Assembly (NCBI RefSeq): GCF_004698125.1
Contig: NZ_ML214298.1
Location: 248,001-312,000 of the forward strand
Source of the DNA: Halosimplex halophilum
GTDB taxonomy: Archaea; Halobacteriota; Halobacteria; Halobacteriales; Haloarculaceae
Direction: 5' to 3'
Length of the DNA: 64,000 nucleotides
The notes beneath the pieces were generated by a model. The model was not told the origin of the DNA. It saw only the letters and a list, made by a program, of their open reading frames with translations, and did not search any database. This document shows, piece by piece, positions 1-9,343 of the stretch; positions within the stretch are counted from its first letter, which is position 1; each line of letters begins with the position of its first letter. A program made the position numbers and the translations under genes.

Positions 1-29
1 ACCGCGCGACGGTAGCGGGCTCGCCGCGG

Positions 30-251
30 TCACGACCCCCGCTGTCGCGCGAGGAAGTCGAGCGCCTTCGAGAGCAGCCAGACGATCGCGAGGAAGGGCA
101 ACAGCGGGACCAGCAGGATCACGAGCCCGAGAAAGAGCGCCCAGCCGATCGAGTCCATCTCCGCGTCGGGCCGGGCCTTCGGGCCCGGCGTGACCGTCCG
201 GAGGACCTTCCGCGGCGCGCTCAGTTCCTGCCGATCGGTGGAGTCGCTCAT
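30..251 (-). CDS. Small haloarchaeal membrane protein (DUF7535-like)
   Basis: A 73-residue protein with a basic, proline-containing N-terminal half (TVTPGPKARPDAEMD) followed by one or two hydrophobic helices (about residues 34-62) ending in a short basic tail. This layout matches a small single-domain family widespread in Halobacteria and labelled DUF7535; its function is unknown. The start at 251 is preferred because an in-frame ATG further upstream (323) would add a peptide unlike the family and would run towards the divergent gene that starts at 353. Membrane location is inferred from hydrophobicity only. Confidence 0.7.
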   Translation of the reverse strand: MSDSTDRQELSAPRKVLRTVTPGPKARPDAEMDSIGWALFLGLVILLVPLLPFLAIVWLLSKALDFLARQRGS

Positions 252-352
252 GGGTTCCTGTAGGACGCGCGAAAGGATAAACCCGCTGCCGGGGTCCGGG
301 CAGGGGTCGCCGGTGGGAAACACCCATGCCCTCGCAGTACGAGGTGGCGGGT

Positions 353-2212
353 ATGTCCGATCTCGGGGATTTCACTGACTTCGACGGGAGCGACGAGGAC
401 GAGGGCGACGCGGGCGGGGCGGCCACGGACGCCGATTCCGGGACCGAAACCGACGCGTCGGCGTCCGACCCGACCGGCGCCGACACGTTCGACGCGGGCG
501 AGGCCGACGACGACTTCGAGGCGATGGACGTGACGCCCGCCGGCGAGGACCGCGGCGTCGGCGTCGTCTCCGCGACCGAGGGGCTGCGCATCAGCGAGGA
601 CGGCGAGGAGACGGAACTGCGGGCGTACGTCACCGTCGAGAACCGCTCTGACGTGCGGATCGGCAAGTACCTGCTGATCCCCTACCAGGACGACGAGCGT
701 CTCTTCTGCCGGATCACCGCCCTGGAGTACGCCCAGGAGTTCCGCGCCGACGACGCTACCGAGATCCACGCCCGCCGCGCGATGCGACGGGGCGACATCG
801 ACGAACAGGACTTCAAGTTCGTCGCCACGCTCGACCCCGTCGCGGTCCTCTATTCGGAGGACGGCGAACTCAAACGGCGGATGACCGACCGCGTGCCCAA
901 GCCCGAGACCGTCGTCCGGGAGGCGACCGACAAGTCCGAGATCAAGACCGGCCTCAAGATCCCCGAGGACGGCGTCTTCCTCGGCCACCTCTCCGTGGGG
1001 GGCGAGAAGGTGAAGACCGCCGCCGACCCGCCCCACATCGACTACCGGCTGAAAGACGACTACGGGGACGGCGACCCGCTGGTCTTCCGGCACACGCTCG
1101 TCGCCGGCGGCACGGGCTCGGGCAAGACCCACAGCGCCAAGAACGTCCTCCGACAGTACCTCGCCGACGACCGGACCTACCCCGTCGAAGACGGTGCTCG
1201 GGACGTGTCGCCCGGGCTCGTGATGTTCGACCCGCAGGACGAGTACGCCCAGATGCACGACGACAACCCCGACCTCGACGCCGAGTTCGAACGCCGGCTG
1301 GAACGGGAGGGCATCGCCCACGGCGGGGTCGACGACACCATCGCCTTCGTCCCGAAGGTCCAGGGGGCGTCCTACGCGACCGGCGACCACCGCGCCGAGC
1401 AGGTCGAGTTCACCATCCCCTTCTCGATGGTCCAGGACAACCCCTGGCTCATCGCCGGCTCCAGTCTGAACGGCAACCAGTACAACGCCCTCCAGCTGCT
1501 TCTCAATCGCTTCTCCCGCGACTACGGCCCCGACGGGACCTACCAGCAATTTAAAACGTTCATGGACGACCCGGCGCTGCGGGAGGAACTCGACGAGACG
1601 GGGCGGGTCCACGAGGCCACGTTCAACGCGGTCAAGCGCCGCGCGCTGGGCTTCGACGGCATCTTCGACCAGGACGCCCGCCCGATCACCGAGCGGGTCC
1701 ACGAGTTCGTCCGCGCGGGCGGGATCTCCGTCGTCCCGACCTACCACATCAACAACTCCCGGACCACGGTGACCGTGGTCCTCGCGCTGGCGGCGCTCAT
1801 CGTGGACCAGAAACTCTCGAACGACCCCGACTACGAGCGCATCAAGAACACGCCGCTCGTCCTGGGGCTCGACGAGGCACACAACTTCCTCTCCGAGGTG
1901 GACAGCGTCCAGGGCGAGCAGATCATCGGCAAGTTCACCGAGGCCGCCAAACAGGGCCGCAAGGAGCGACTGGGGCTCTTTCTCATCACCCAGGACCCGC
2001 AGGACATCGCCGACCCCGTGTTCAAGCAGATCAACACGACGGTCGTCCTCAACCTCGGCGACGACGACGCCATCTCGGCGGTGAACATCCCCGCCAACCT
2101 GGAGCAGAAGGTCCCCTACATGGAGAAGGGCCAGAAGGTCGTCTACTCGCCGGACAACTCCGAACCGGTCGAGCTGATCGGTCTCCCGAAGTGCCTGACC
2201 AACCACGAGTGA
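353..2212 (+). CDS. HerA/DUF87-type ATP-binding protein
   Basis: A 619-residue P-loop ATPase of the HerA/VirB4-like group. An acidic, low-complexity N-terminus (about 60 residues) precedes a beta-barrel-like region, then Walker A GGTGSGKT (near residue 251) and Walker B with LGLDEAHNF (near residue 506). A glutamine-rich sensor stretch (LITQDPQDIADPVFKQ) follows, as in HerA-type translocases. HerA proteins pump DNA, often with the NurA nuclease, but no nurA lies beside this gene, so the partner and exact task are open. The ATG at 353 is chosen over 326 because a GAGGTG ribosome-binding-like stretch lies just before it and the protein then starts with the common MSDL. It is divergent from the small membrane protein at 30-251. 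Confidence 0.85.
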   Translation: MSDLGDFTDFDGSDEDEGDAGGAATDADSGTETDASASDPTGADTFDAGEADDDFEAMDVTPAGEDRGVGVVSATEGLRISEDGEETELRAYVTVENRSDVRIGKYLLIPYQDDERLFCRITALEYAQEFRADDATEIHARRAMRRGDIDEQDFKFVATLDPVAVLYSEDGELKRRMTDRVPKPETVVREATDKSEIKTGLKIPEDGVFLGHLSVGGEKVKTAADPPHIDYRLKDDYGDGDPLVFRHTLVAGGTGSGKTHSAKNVLRQYLADDRTYPVEDGARDVSPGLVMFDPQDEYAQMHDDNPDLDAEFERRLEREGIAHGGVDDTIAFVPKVQGASYATGDHRAEQVEFTIPFSMVQDNPWLIAGSSLNGNQYNALQLLLNRFSRDYGPDGTYQQFKTFMDDPALREELDETGRVHEATFNAVKRRALGFDGIFDQDARPITERVHEFVRAGGISVVPTYHINNSRTTVTVVLALAALIVDQKLSNDPDYERIKNTPLVLGLDEAHNFLSEVDSVQGEQIIGKFTEAAKQGRKERLGLFLITQDPQDIADPVFKQINTTVVLNLGDDDAISAVNIPANLEQKVPYMEKGQKVVYSPDNSEPVELIGLPKCLTNHE

Positions 2213-2261
2213 CGGCGCGCGGCGGCGGGCAGGGATGCGCGACGGGAGCGCGCGCCCGGGT

Positions 2262-3254
2262 TCACTTCTCCTGGGCGGGCGCGGTGAACGGCAGCGTCGC
2301 GGCGGTCCGCCGAGTGACCGTCGCGGTCCGGAGGATGAACGCGAAGAGGACCGCCAGCGGGAGGAGACCGACGGCGACCGTCGCGGCGACGAGCACGGGC
2401 AGGAACTGCGGGGGGACCGTGGCGCCGTCCCGCGTGGTGAACAGGAACAACGCGGCGGCGACGGCGACGATCGACGGCAGTCCGGTGTAGAACAGCAGCC
2501 GCGACAGCGCGGCGAGCTCGTTCTGGAGGTAGATCGCCTTGAAGTACTGCCGCGCGATGTCGATGTCCTGGAGCCGCTCGATGAGGCGGTCGATCCCGTC
2601 GGCGACGTGGTCCGGGAGGTCCTCGCCTCCCTCCCACTGCACGCGGCGCAGCCGGTTGATGTCGCGGGCGTAGTTGGTCGTCAGCGTCATCGAGAGGACG
2701 TGGAAGGTCGACGCGGACCCGCCCCGCAGGAGGCCGTCGACGCGGTCGGCGTGGTCGGTCACGTCGTCGACGACGGCCCGGATCTCGGCCTCCGGGCGGT
2801 CCCCGAGTTCCGTAGAGGAGAGCCCGCCGAGCCGCTGGGCCTCCTGGCGCGTGTTCTCGTAGAGGAGCCGGAGGAACCCGAGCGGCTCGACCGGCGCCAC
2901 CTGGCCGGCCGCGTCCTCGACGCCCCGGCGGTAGTCGACGACGCCGTCGATCTGCGACCGCAGCTCGTTGGGGGTCTGTAACTCCCGGGAGAGCAACAGC
3001 TGGTTGATCGAGACGACGACGGTGATGATCGTCATGTTGCCGCTCACAAGCGACCCGAACACGTAGAACAGCGGCTGTCGCTCGTCGAGCGGGCTCAGCG
3101 GCGACAGCGCGGCCGCGGTCAGCGCGAGGAAGGCGGCCGCCGCGACGAGGGCGGCGACGACGACCCGCCGGCCGTCGAGCAGGAACCACTCCTTCAGCGG
3201 TGCGACCGGCGAGCGAGCGCGGCCGCTCCCGGTTGTCTTTCCCCTGGAGGCCAT
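2262..3254 (-). CDS. Haloarchaeal membrane protein of unknown function
   Basis: A 330-residue integral membrane protein. Two hydrophobic segments lie near the N-terminus (about residues 30-55 and 65-90, the second containing NMTIITVVVSINQLLLSREL). A long polar helical region of about 150 residues with many arginines follows, and two more segments come near the C-terminus (about 235-260 and 275-305). The pattern resembles a haloarchaeal family usually left as hypothetical. No catalytic motif is visible. It is convergent with the HerA gene (49 bases between stops) and downstream of the nuclease/ATPase pair only by position; the strand is the same but the 66-base gap allows its own promoter. Confidence 0.75.
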   Translation of the reverse strand: MASRGKTTGSGRARSPVAPLKEWFLLDGRRVVVAALVAAAAFLALTAAALSPLSPLDERQPLFYVFGSLVSGNMTIITVVVSINQLLLSRELQTPNELRSQIDGVVDYRRGVEDAAGQVAPVEPLGFLRLLYENTRQEAQRLGGLSSTELGDRPEAEIRAVVDDVTDHADRVDGLLRGGSASTFHVLSMTLTTNYARDINRLRRVQWEGGEDLPDHVADGIDRLIERLQDIDIARQYFKAIYLQNELAALSRLLFYTGLPSIVAVAAALFLFTTRDGATVPPQFLPVLVAATVAVGLLPLAVLFAFILRTATVTRRTAATLPFTAPAQEK

Positions 3255-3320
3255 CGGATCGGGGTACGGTTCTGACGCCCAAAGGCTCCCCGTTCGCTCC
3301 GTGGCCGGAACCCCGGTCGA

Positions 3321-5267
3321 CTACAGCGGCGTCAGCTCGGTCACGTCCGCGCCCGCCGTCTCGGCCAGCGTGTCCCTCGCGTCGGGCTTGCAGGTCAGGT
3401 ACACTACCTGCCAGCCGGCGTCGACGAGGTCACCGACCACCTCGGCCTGCCGGCGGAGCCGCTGAGGGTCGGCCGACAGGAACGCGTCGTCCATGAGGAA
3501 GAAGCCGTCGCGGCCCTCCATGAGCCGGCGGCCGAGCGCGACGCGGACGGCGAGATACAGCTGGTCGCGCGCCCCGCGGGAGAGCTCGTCGGGCGAGAGC
3601 CGCTCGCCGCTCTCCAGCTCGACGGCCAGCCGGGAGTCGTCGGTCAGCCCCACGTCGACGTAGCGGTCGGCGGTCACCCGCCGGAACACGTCGGCGGCCT
3701 CCCCGTCGGCGAACAGCGTCGTCATCTTCTCGTTCTCGGAGGCGGCCATCCGGTCGAGCACCGTGGCCGCGGCCCGCGAGGCGTCCGCGTCGGCCTCGAT
3801 GGCGTCGACGACCGCCCGTAGCCGGTCGGCCAGATCGCCCAGCGCGCCGAGGTTGGTGACGGTGAGATCCAGCGGCTCGCCGGTGAACGCCTCGAAGCGG
3901 ACGCCGGTGGCGCGCTCGCCGAACCGCTCCAGCTGCCGGCGGTGCTCGCGGAACCGCTCGCGCAGCTCTTGCTCGCGCTCGGCGGCGTCTTCGGCGCGTT
4001 CGCGGGCCGCTTCCAGCTTCTCCTCGGTGAACTCGCGGTCGGCGTCGAAGTCGATCTCGGCGCGCCGGGCGTCGAGGGCGTCCTCGGCCTCGGCGACGAC
4101 CTCGCGGGGGTCGTCGGCGTCGATGTCGAGCCACTGCCGCAGGACCTCCGTGTTGCCCTGGATGACCTCCGCGTGGTTGTCGTGGTCCTCGCGGTAGTCG
4201 GCGATGGCCCCGCGGACCGCCGGCGGGTCGTAGGCGTCGATGCCGACCTCGGCGGCGCGCTCGACGATGGCCGCCCGCTCGCGGTCCAGCCGGGCGACGG
4301 CGTTGCTCGCCGACCGGTAGGCCGCGAGCCCGACGAGCGCGACGACGCCGAACGCCGCGGGCCCGGCGGCGACCAGCCGCGGCTCGCGGATCCCCAGCCC
4401 CAGCGGCACCGCCCCCGCGACGACGCCGGCGACCAGCGCCGCGAGCGTCGCCCGCCGGTACCAGCGCTTGCGCCGCTCCAGCTCGTCCTCGCTGCCGGTC
4501 GGCAGGTCGTCGAGCCGCTCCGCCAGTTCGTCGAGCTCGCGCTCGTCGGGCAGCTCGGCGCGCTCCTCGAGGCTGCGCTCCAGCGACCCCTTCGTCTTGA
4601 CGAGCTGCTCGTAGTCCTCGCGGGCCTTCGCGGCCTCCAGCGCCGCGACCTCGGCCTCGGCCTCGCGGCGCTCGCGGGCGGCCTCGTAGCAGGCCACCTC
4701 GACTGCGTCCAGGTCCTCGGCCTCGGCGCGGTCGAGGTACGCCGCCACGTCGGCGAGCAGGTCGGCGGCCAGCTCGCGCTGTTCGGCGGCGTCGTCGTAC
4801 TGGTCGGACAGCGCCCGGTCGTCGGGCGCCAGCCGGCCGCGCTCGAGGACGCGCTCGCGGACCGTCTCGATGTCGCCGGTCCAGATGCCGACGACGCGGT
4901 CGGTCACCCGGCGGTAGAACGCCCGCTCGTCGAGCACGCGGAGGTCGCCGTCGCGGACGACGAACACGTTGCGGAACTCCGCCGGCGTGGGCTCGAAGTT
5001 GTACCGCTCGGCGTAGCGGTCGAGCAGCGTCTCGTCGTCGGCGAGCTCGAACCGCTCGCCCTCGCCGTCGAGGGCGACGTACCCCTCCGGGCGCTCGTCG
5101 ACCCGCGGGTCGGCGACCCGGCGGTCGCCCGTCAGCGACCGCAACAGCGCCTCCACCAGCAGGGTCTTGCCCGACTCGTTGGGGCCGTAGACGACCTGCG
5201 CGTCGTCGAGCCGGAGCGTCTCCCGGAGCGGCCCGTACCGGTCGACGTGGACCTCGCGCAGCTTCAC
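3321..5267 (-). CDS. SMC/Rad50-like AAA ATPase with hydrophobic hairpin in the arm (YhaN-like)
   Basis: A 648-residue ATPase with Walker A GPNESGKT near residue 30, long coiled-coil arms, an ABC-type signature region (ELSRGARDQLYLAVR) and Walker B FFLMDDAF near the C-terminus. The middle of the arm (about residues 270-320) has two strongly hydrophobic segments joined by a short GIREPR turn where Rad50 has its CxxC zinc hook; no CxxC is present there. This matches the bacterial YhaN type rather than Rad50. The GTG start at 5267 overlaps the TGA of the upstream phosphoesterase gene by four bases, so the two are translationally coupled and probably form a nuclease-ATPase complex for DNA ends, possibly held at the membrane. 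The larger open frame to 6359 is read-through. Confidence 0.82.
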   Translation of the reverse strand: MKLREVHVDRYGPLRETLRLDDAQVVYGPNESGKTLLVEALLRSLTGDRRVADPRVDERPEGYVALDGEGERFELADDETLLDRYAERYNFEPTPAEFRNVFVVRDGDLRVLDERAFYRRVTDRVVGIWTGDIETVRERVLERGRLAPDDRALSDQYDDAAEQRELAADLLADVAAYLDRAEAEDLDAVEVACYEAARERREAEAEVAALEAAKAREDYEQLVKTKGSLERSLEERAELPDERELDELAERLDDLPTGSEDELERRKRWYRRATLAALVAGVVAGAVPLGLGIREPRLVAAGPAAFGVVALVGLAAYRSASNAVARLDRERAAIVERAAEVGIDAYDPPAVRGAIADYREDHDNHAEVIQGNTEVLRQWLDIDADDPREVVAEAEDALDARRAEIDFDADREFTEEKLEAARERAEDAAEREQELRERFREHRRQLERFGERATGVRFEAFTGEPLDLTVTNLGALGDLADRLRAVVDAIEADADASRAAATVLDRMAASENEKMTTLFADGEAADVFRRVTADRYVDVGLTDDSRLAVELESGERLSPDELSRGARDQLYLAVRVALGRRLMEGRDGFFLMDDAFLSADPQRLRRQAEVVGDLVDAGWQVVYLTCKPDARDTLAETAGADVTELTPL

Positions 5268-6325
5268 GCGTGTGTCACCTCGCCGGCCGCGAGCAGCTCC
5301 GCGAGCGTCTCCACGAGTCGCTCCTCGACCGGTTCCTCGCCGTCGACCCCGTCGAACTCGTCGAGGTCCAGGTCGTCGAGCCGGTCGGCGAAGTCGGCGT
5401 AGATGGGGTGGTCGAGGACCGCCGCGACGCCCCGCGTCTCGTTGACCACCGTCGCCGGGCCGGCGGCGGCGTGCAGCCGCTCGTCGAACGTCGACTCGTC
5501 GAGTTCGGTGAAGCCGTCGACCCGGACTTCGAGCGAGCTGCGGTCGGTCTCCTGGCCGTCGACCCACCCCTCGACGCGCTCGATGACGTCGTAGCCGTCG
5601 CCGGGGGCGACGGTCGCCGAGAGCCGGTCGCGGTAGAAGGTGTCGAGCGCGACCGGCTGGACGTTGGCGTCGTCCGTGTCGACGACGACGGCGTGGCGCC
5701 GGCCGGTCTCGGCCCACGAGTGCGAGACCGGCGAACCCGGGTAGATGAACAGGCCGCCGTTGGGGAGTTTCCGCTGGTAGAGCTCGGCGTGGACGTGCCC
5801 CCCGAGGACGAACTCGTAGCCGAGTTCGCCCAGCGTCTCGGTCTGGACGGGGCAGTGAGCCGGTTCGGCCTCGTCGCCGGTCGCGCCCGTCCCGAACCCG
5901 GCGTCGAGCGTGCAGTGCAGGCAGAGGACCGCCTCCTCGCTCGCGCGCTCGCGCAGGTCGAAGAACAGCTCCTCGCCCAGCCGCTCGCGGGCGGGGACGC
6001 CGACGACCTCGCCGTCGCCGACGGTCGCGGCCTCGACGGGGTCGGTCGCGAGCGCCCGGAAGTCCGGGCCGAACTCGACGTTGCCGCCGAAGACCGCGGC
6101 GTCGTGGTTGCCGGGGACCGCCAGCACGTCGAAGTCGTTGTCGGCGAACCGCTCGCGCAGCTCGGGGCGGTGGTCGTCGGCGTCGCCGGCCGACTCGAAG
6201 CAGTCGCCGCCGACGGTCAGGGCGTCGACGTCCTCGCGTTCCGCCGCGGCCAGGAGGGCGTCGAGCGCGGCCAGCGACCGCTCGCCGCGCCCGAGGTGGA
6301 GATCCGCAGTGTGCAGTAGCCGCAT
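5264..6325 (-). CDS. Mre11/SbcD-like metallophosphoesterase (YhaO-like)
   Basis: A 353-residue calcineurin-type phosphoesterase. The metal-binding motifs appear in order: DLHLG at residues 8-12, GGDCFE near 40, GNHD near 72 and GGHVHAE near 165. The C-terminal third is an acidic cap region. In Mre11/SbcD/YhaO proteins this fold is a Mn-dependent DNA nuclease that works with an SMC-like ATPase, and the following gene encodes one with a four-base overlap. A CTTAAG box at 6351-6356 lies about 28 bases before the ATG, predicting an almost leaderless transcript. This is probably a second, non-canonical pair, because the ATPase lacks the zinc hook of a true Rad50. Confidence 0.85.
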   Translation of the reverse strand: MRLLHTADLHLGRGERSLAALDALLAAAEREDVDALTVGGDCFESAGDADDHRPELRERFADNDFDVLAVPGNHDAAVFGGNVEFGPDFRALATDPVEAATVGDGEVVGVPARERLGEELFFDLRERASEEAVLCLHCTLDAGFGTGATGDEAEPAHCPVQTETLGELGYEFVLGGHVHAELYQRKLPNGGLFIYPGSPVSHSWAETGRRHAVVVDTDDANVQPVALDTFYRDRLSATVAPGDGYDVIERVEGWVDGQETDRSSLEVRVDGFTELDESTFDERLHAAAGPATVVNETRGVAAVLDHPIYADFADRLDDLDLDEFDGVDGEEPVEERLVETLAELLAAGEVTHA

Positions 6326-6443
6326 GTGTCCCGTCCGCGGAGCCGAGCGACTTAAGCATTGGTTGCGATCCCGACAGGTGGTGGGCGCCGCCGGGCGCCG
6401 CTCGCCGGCGACGGGACCGCAGCGAGCGGCAGGTCCGCGCGTC

Positions 6444-7247
6444 TCAGAGGCGCAACTCGCGGGCCTCCTCCCAGCGGGGGCCGAACTCGGCGGCGATGTC
6501 GGCCGCGAACTCGGGGTCCTTGAGGTCGATGACCGCGAGCGTCTCGTCCTCGGTGAGCGGGTGGGGGACCTCGATGCAGACCTCGGTGTCGTCGACGATC
6601 TCGAAGGTGCCGGTGACGTTCGCGCTCGTCCGCGTCTCGAAGTTCGCGTGGGGCTGGAGCGCCTCGCGGTAGCGCTCGCCGACCGCCTCGGGGAGCGCGT
6701 CGACCATCTCCGGGGTCAGCAGGACCGACACCGACACCCCCCGCTCGAGGGCGTCCTCCAGCGCGGCGGTGACGCGGGCGGCCACGTCGTCGATGTCGAA
6801 CTGCTGGACCGGGGCGGAGGCGACGACGACGATCCGCTCGTCGGCCGCCGTCAGCCGCTCGACCAGGAGATCCAGCGCCTCCGCGGCGCCGACGCTGGCC
6901 GTCCAGAACGGCTCCTCGACCGGTTCGGCCCCGTCGAGTTCGTCGGTCAGGTCGTCGACGATGTCCTCGTACTGCTCGGCCTGCCGTTCGAGCTCCCGTT
7001 TCTTGCTGTCGAGCAGCCGGTCCAGCGCCGTGTCGGACTCGACGGCGACGTACTTCTTCGGCCGGCTCGCCGTCTGGCTGCGCGCCAGGCTCTGTGTCTC
7101 CAGGCTGTTGAGCACGTCGTAGATCCGCCCCATCGGTACGTCGCTCGCCCGCGAGAGCTCCTTCGCCGTCGTGGGCCCCGACTCCAGCAGGGCGCGGTAG
7201 GCCCGCGCCTCGTACTCCGAGAGGCCCAGGTCTCTCAGACTCGCCAT
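6444..7247 (-). CDS. TrmB-family transcriptional regulator
   Basis: A 267-residue regulator. Residues 1-75 form a TrmB-type winged helix (LGLSEYEARAYRALLESGP, then SDVPMGRIYDVLNSLE). A coiled-coil linker (about 85-125) and a C-terminal ligand-sensing region with phospholipase-D-like strands (RIVVVASAPVQ) follow. TrmB proteins control sugar and central metabolism genes in archaea; the ligand cannot be read from sequence. The start at 7247 is chosen because the domain begins there and an A-rich box (7270-7279) sits 25 bases upstream, giving a nearly leaderless mRNA; the in-frame ATG at 7304 lies before this promoter. The neighbouring DUF255 gene ends 93 bases upstream on the same strand. Confidence 0.85.
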   Translation of the reverse strand: MASLRDLGLSEYEARAYRALLESGPTTAKELSRASDVPMGRIYDVLNSLETQSLARSQTASRPKKYVAVESDTALDRLLDSKKRELERQAEQYEDIVDDLTDELDGAEPVEEPFWTASVGAAEALDLLVERLTAADERIVVVASAPVQQFDIDDVAARVTAALEDALERGVSVSVLLTPEMVDALPEAVGERYREALQPHANFETRTSANVTGTFEIVDDTEVCIEVPHPLTEDETLAVIDLKDPEFAADIAAEFGPRWEEARELRL

Positions 7248-7340
7248 TATCCCCGTCTCGCGCCGCCCAAACAAAAAACAACGGGTGAGTTTCCGCCGAG
7301 GCATCGCCGCCGCCCGTCTCCCCCTGCTCTACCGCCCGCG

Positions 7341-8969
7341 TCAGCCCGTCAGGACGCTTTCGAGTTCCTCGGGGCTGTTCGCCCGGTCCTCGACGTCGCC
7401 GTCGGCGAGGACGACCGCCGCGCCGTCGTCGGCGCGGTCGTCGGCGGGCGCGACGACGGTCTCGTGGTCGGCCAGCCGCAGCGCCGCGCGGTGGAGGTCG
7501 CTCCCGGCGTCGGCCCCGACGGCGACCACCCGCGGGTCGCGCAGGCGGGCCACGGCCGATGCGTAGGTCGCCACCTCGACGCCCATCCGGTCGGTCGCGT
7601 CGGCGAACGCCGACAGCGCGTCCTCGGCCGCGGCCCGGTAGCGGTCGTCGTCGGTCAGCAGCCACGTCTCGACCAGCGCGTCGGCCACGTCGACGTTCGT
7701 GTCCAGCGGGTACAGCGGCCGGTCGAGCAGGCCCGCGCCCGCCGTCGGCCCGTCGCGGAACGCGCCCGATTCGCCCTGCAGTTCCTCGACGGCGTAGTCG
7801 GCGACCGCCTCCATCGGGCCGGGCTCGCCCAGCACCGACGCGCTCGTCGTCAGCCCCGAGAGGACCCGCGCCTGGGAGGCCAGCAGGCCCGTCTCGCCGA
7901 CCTCCCCCGTCTCCGGGTCGCCGAAGTGGACGACGGCGCCGTCCTCGCCGACGAGTTCGGCGAGGACGTGGTCGCGGGCGCGCTCGGCGTAGCGGCGGGC
8001 GCGCTCGTCGTCGGTGTAGGCGGCGAAGGTCAGCAGGCCGTCGACGGCGACGCCGTTGTGGCCGGCGAAGACCGTCCCGTCGACCGGCGGCGCCGCGGCG
8101 TCCTCGCGCTCGGTGGCCTCCCGCCGGTAGTAGGCGTCGTCGCCGCCCTGGCTCGCCGCGAAGGCGTCGCCGGTCCACAGGTCGGTCGTCAGGTACTCCA
8201 CGGTGTCCTCGGCGGTCTGCCGGTAGGCCTCCTCGCCGGTGTAGCGGTAGCCGTGGGCGAACGCCCGGAGGAGGGCGGCGTTCTCGTCGACGAGCTTCTC
8301 CCGCTGGGGCGACCCCCAGTTTCGGTCGTGGGCGAACCGGAAGAAGCCGCCGTCGTAGGTGTCCGCGAGCCGGGTGCGGACCGCTTCGAGCGTCCGGGTC
8401 GCCTGGTCGCGGGCCCGCACCAGCGCGAACTCGATGGTCCGCGGGAGCGGGAATTTGACATCGGTCCCCCACCCGCCGTACTCCTCGTCGTAGGCCGCCA
8501 GCAGCTGCTCGACCATGTGCTCCTCGACCCGCGCGGAGAGTTCGCCGCCCGGCGGTTCGGCGTCGCCCAGTTGCCGGGGGATCGACCCCGCCTCGGCGCC
8601 CTTGCCGTCCCAGGTGCGCCGGACGGCGTCTAAGATCTCGCGGAACCCGTCGATGCCGAGGAAGGTCGCGCCCGTGATGACCTCGCCGTCGGGCGTCGTG
8701 AAGACGGTGGAGGGGAACCCGCCCATGTTGTAGCGGTCGCGGACGCGCGGTCGGCGGTCGACGTTGACCCGCACCGGAACGAACCCGTCGTTGACGTTCG
8801 CGGCGATGCGGGGCTCCGAGTAGGTCGTCTCGTCCATCTCCCGGCAGTCCTCGCTCCAGGGCGCCCACAGCGACAACAGGACCGGCTTGCCCGCCCGCTC
8901 GGCGGTCGCGAAGGCCTCCTCGCCCCACTCGCGCCACTCGACTTTCGTCGCGTCCGCTGAATCGTCCAT
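7341..8969 (-). CDS. DUF255 thioredoxin-fold protein with (alpha/alpha)6 domain (YyaL/SSP411-like)
   Basis: A 542-residue protein of the DUF255/YyaL family. Residues 1-120 have a thioredoxin-like fold (GKPVLLSLWAPWSEDC, later MGGFPSTVF with the cis-proline), and the rest is an alpha-helical toroid like N-acylglucosamine 2-epimerases. Most family members have CHWCHVM at the active site; here the equivalent stretch is WSEDCREM with a single cysteine (C42), as in a shorter haloarchaeal branch, so classical dithiol chemistry is unlikely. Many relatives run to about 700 residues, so this is a compact version. It is cytoplasmic (no signal peptide) and apparently monocistronic. The biological role of the family is unknown. 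Confidence 0.82.
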   Translation of the reverse strand: MDDSADATKVEWREWGEEAFATAERAGKPVLLSLWAPWSEDCREMDETTYSEPRIAANVNDGFVPVRVNVDRRPRVRDRYNMGGFPSTVFTTPDGEVITGATFLGIDGFREILDAVRRTWDGKGAEAGSIPRQLGDAEPPGGELSARVEEHMVEQLLAAYDEEYGGWGTDVKFPLPRTIEFALVRARDQATRTLEAVRTRLADTYDGGFFRFAHDRNWGSPQREKLVDENAALLRAFAHGYRYTGEEAYRQTAEDTVEYLTTDLWTGDAFAASQGGDDAYYRREATEREDAAAPPVDGTVFAGHNGVAVDGLLTFAAYTDDERARRYAERARDHVLAELVGEDGAVVHFGDPETGEVGETGLLASQARVLSGLTTSASVLGEPGPMEAVADYAVEELQGESGAFRDGPTAGAGLLDRPLYPLDTNVDVADALVETWLLTDDDRYRAAAEDALSAFADATDRMGVEVATYASAVARLRDPRVVAVGADAGSDLHRAALRLADHETVVAPADDRADDGAAVVLADGDVEDRANSPEELESVLTG

Positions 8970-9244
8970 ACCCCGGATTGGAACTCGCCCCGGTAAGGCT
9001 CACTGATCGGACTCCGGCGACAGACGAAGTGGCGCGCGCTGTCGCGCGCTCTCGTGTGCGCGACGGAACTGCGCGAGGTCTCCGCGAGCCTGCGAGCGAA
9101 GGCCCGTCAGAGCGTGCTCTAACGGCGGATGAGCACCGCACGCCGCAGGCGCGCGGAGCGCAAGAGGCTGGAGAGGTGTGAGGCTGTCCGCGATGCTGTG
9201 CGGGGCGGGGTGGTCGCGGTGCTGTGCGGTCGCGGTCCCTGGTG

Positions 9245-9329
9245 GACTGAAAGGGCGAGGCGCGCTCGCGTGCAGTTCAGTCGCCTGAGCGGGCGACTAT
9301 CCGCGCGGGCGGTGCCGAGAGCGCGGATA
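9245..9329. repeat. Cluster of three inverted repeats in non-coding DNA
   Basis: Three stem-loops follow each other. GACTGAA at 9245-9251 pairs with TTCAGTC at 9276-9282. GTCGCC at 9280-9285 pairs with GGCGAC at 9292-9297. TATCCGCGC at 9298-9306 pairs with GCGCGGATA at 9321-9329. They lie in the 673-base interval between the DUF255 gene and the zinc-ribbon gene, which otherwise holds GC-rich sequence without a credible gene. The set directly precedes the 57-bp tandem repeat. It could be a structured RNA or part of a dispersed non-coding repeat; no promoter is obvious. Confidence 0.5.
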
Positions 9330-9343
9330 TCCTGCTCAGCGAC

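Noticed and set aside
5270-6319. A 349-codon plus-strand frame opposite the Mre11-like gene
   Set aside because: Antisense to a gene with intact metal-binding motifs; its own translation has no recognisable motif and typical shadow composition.
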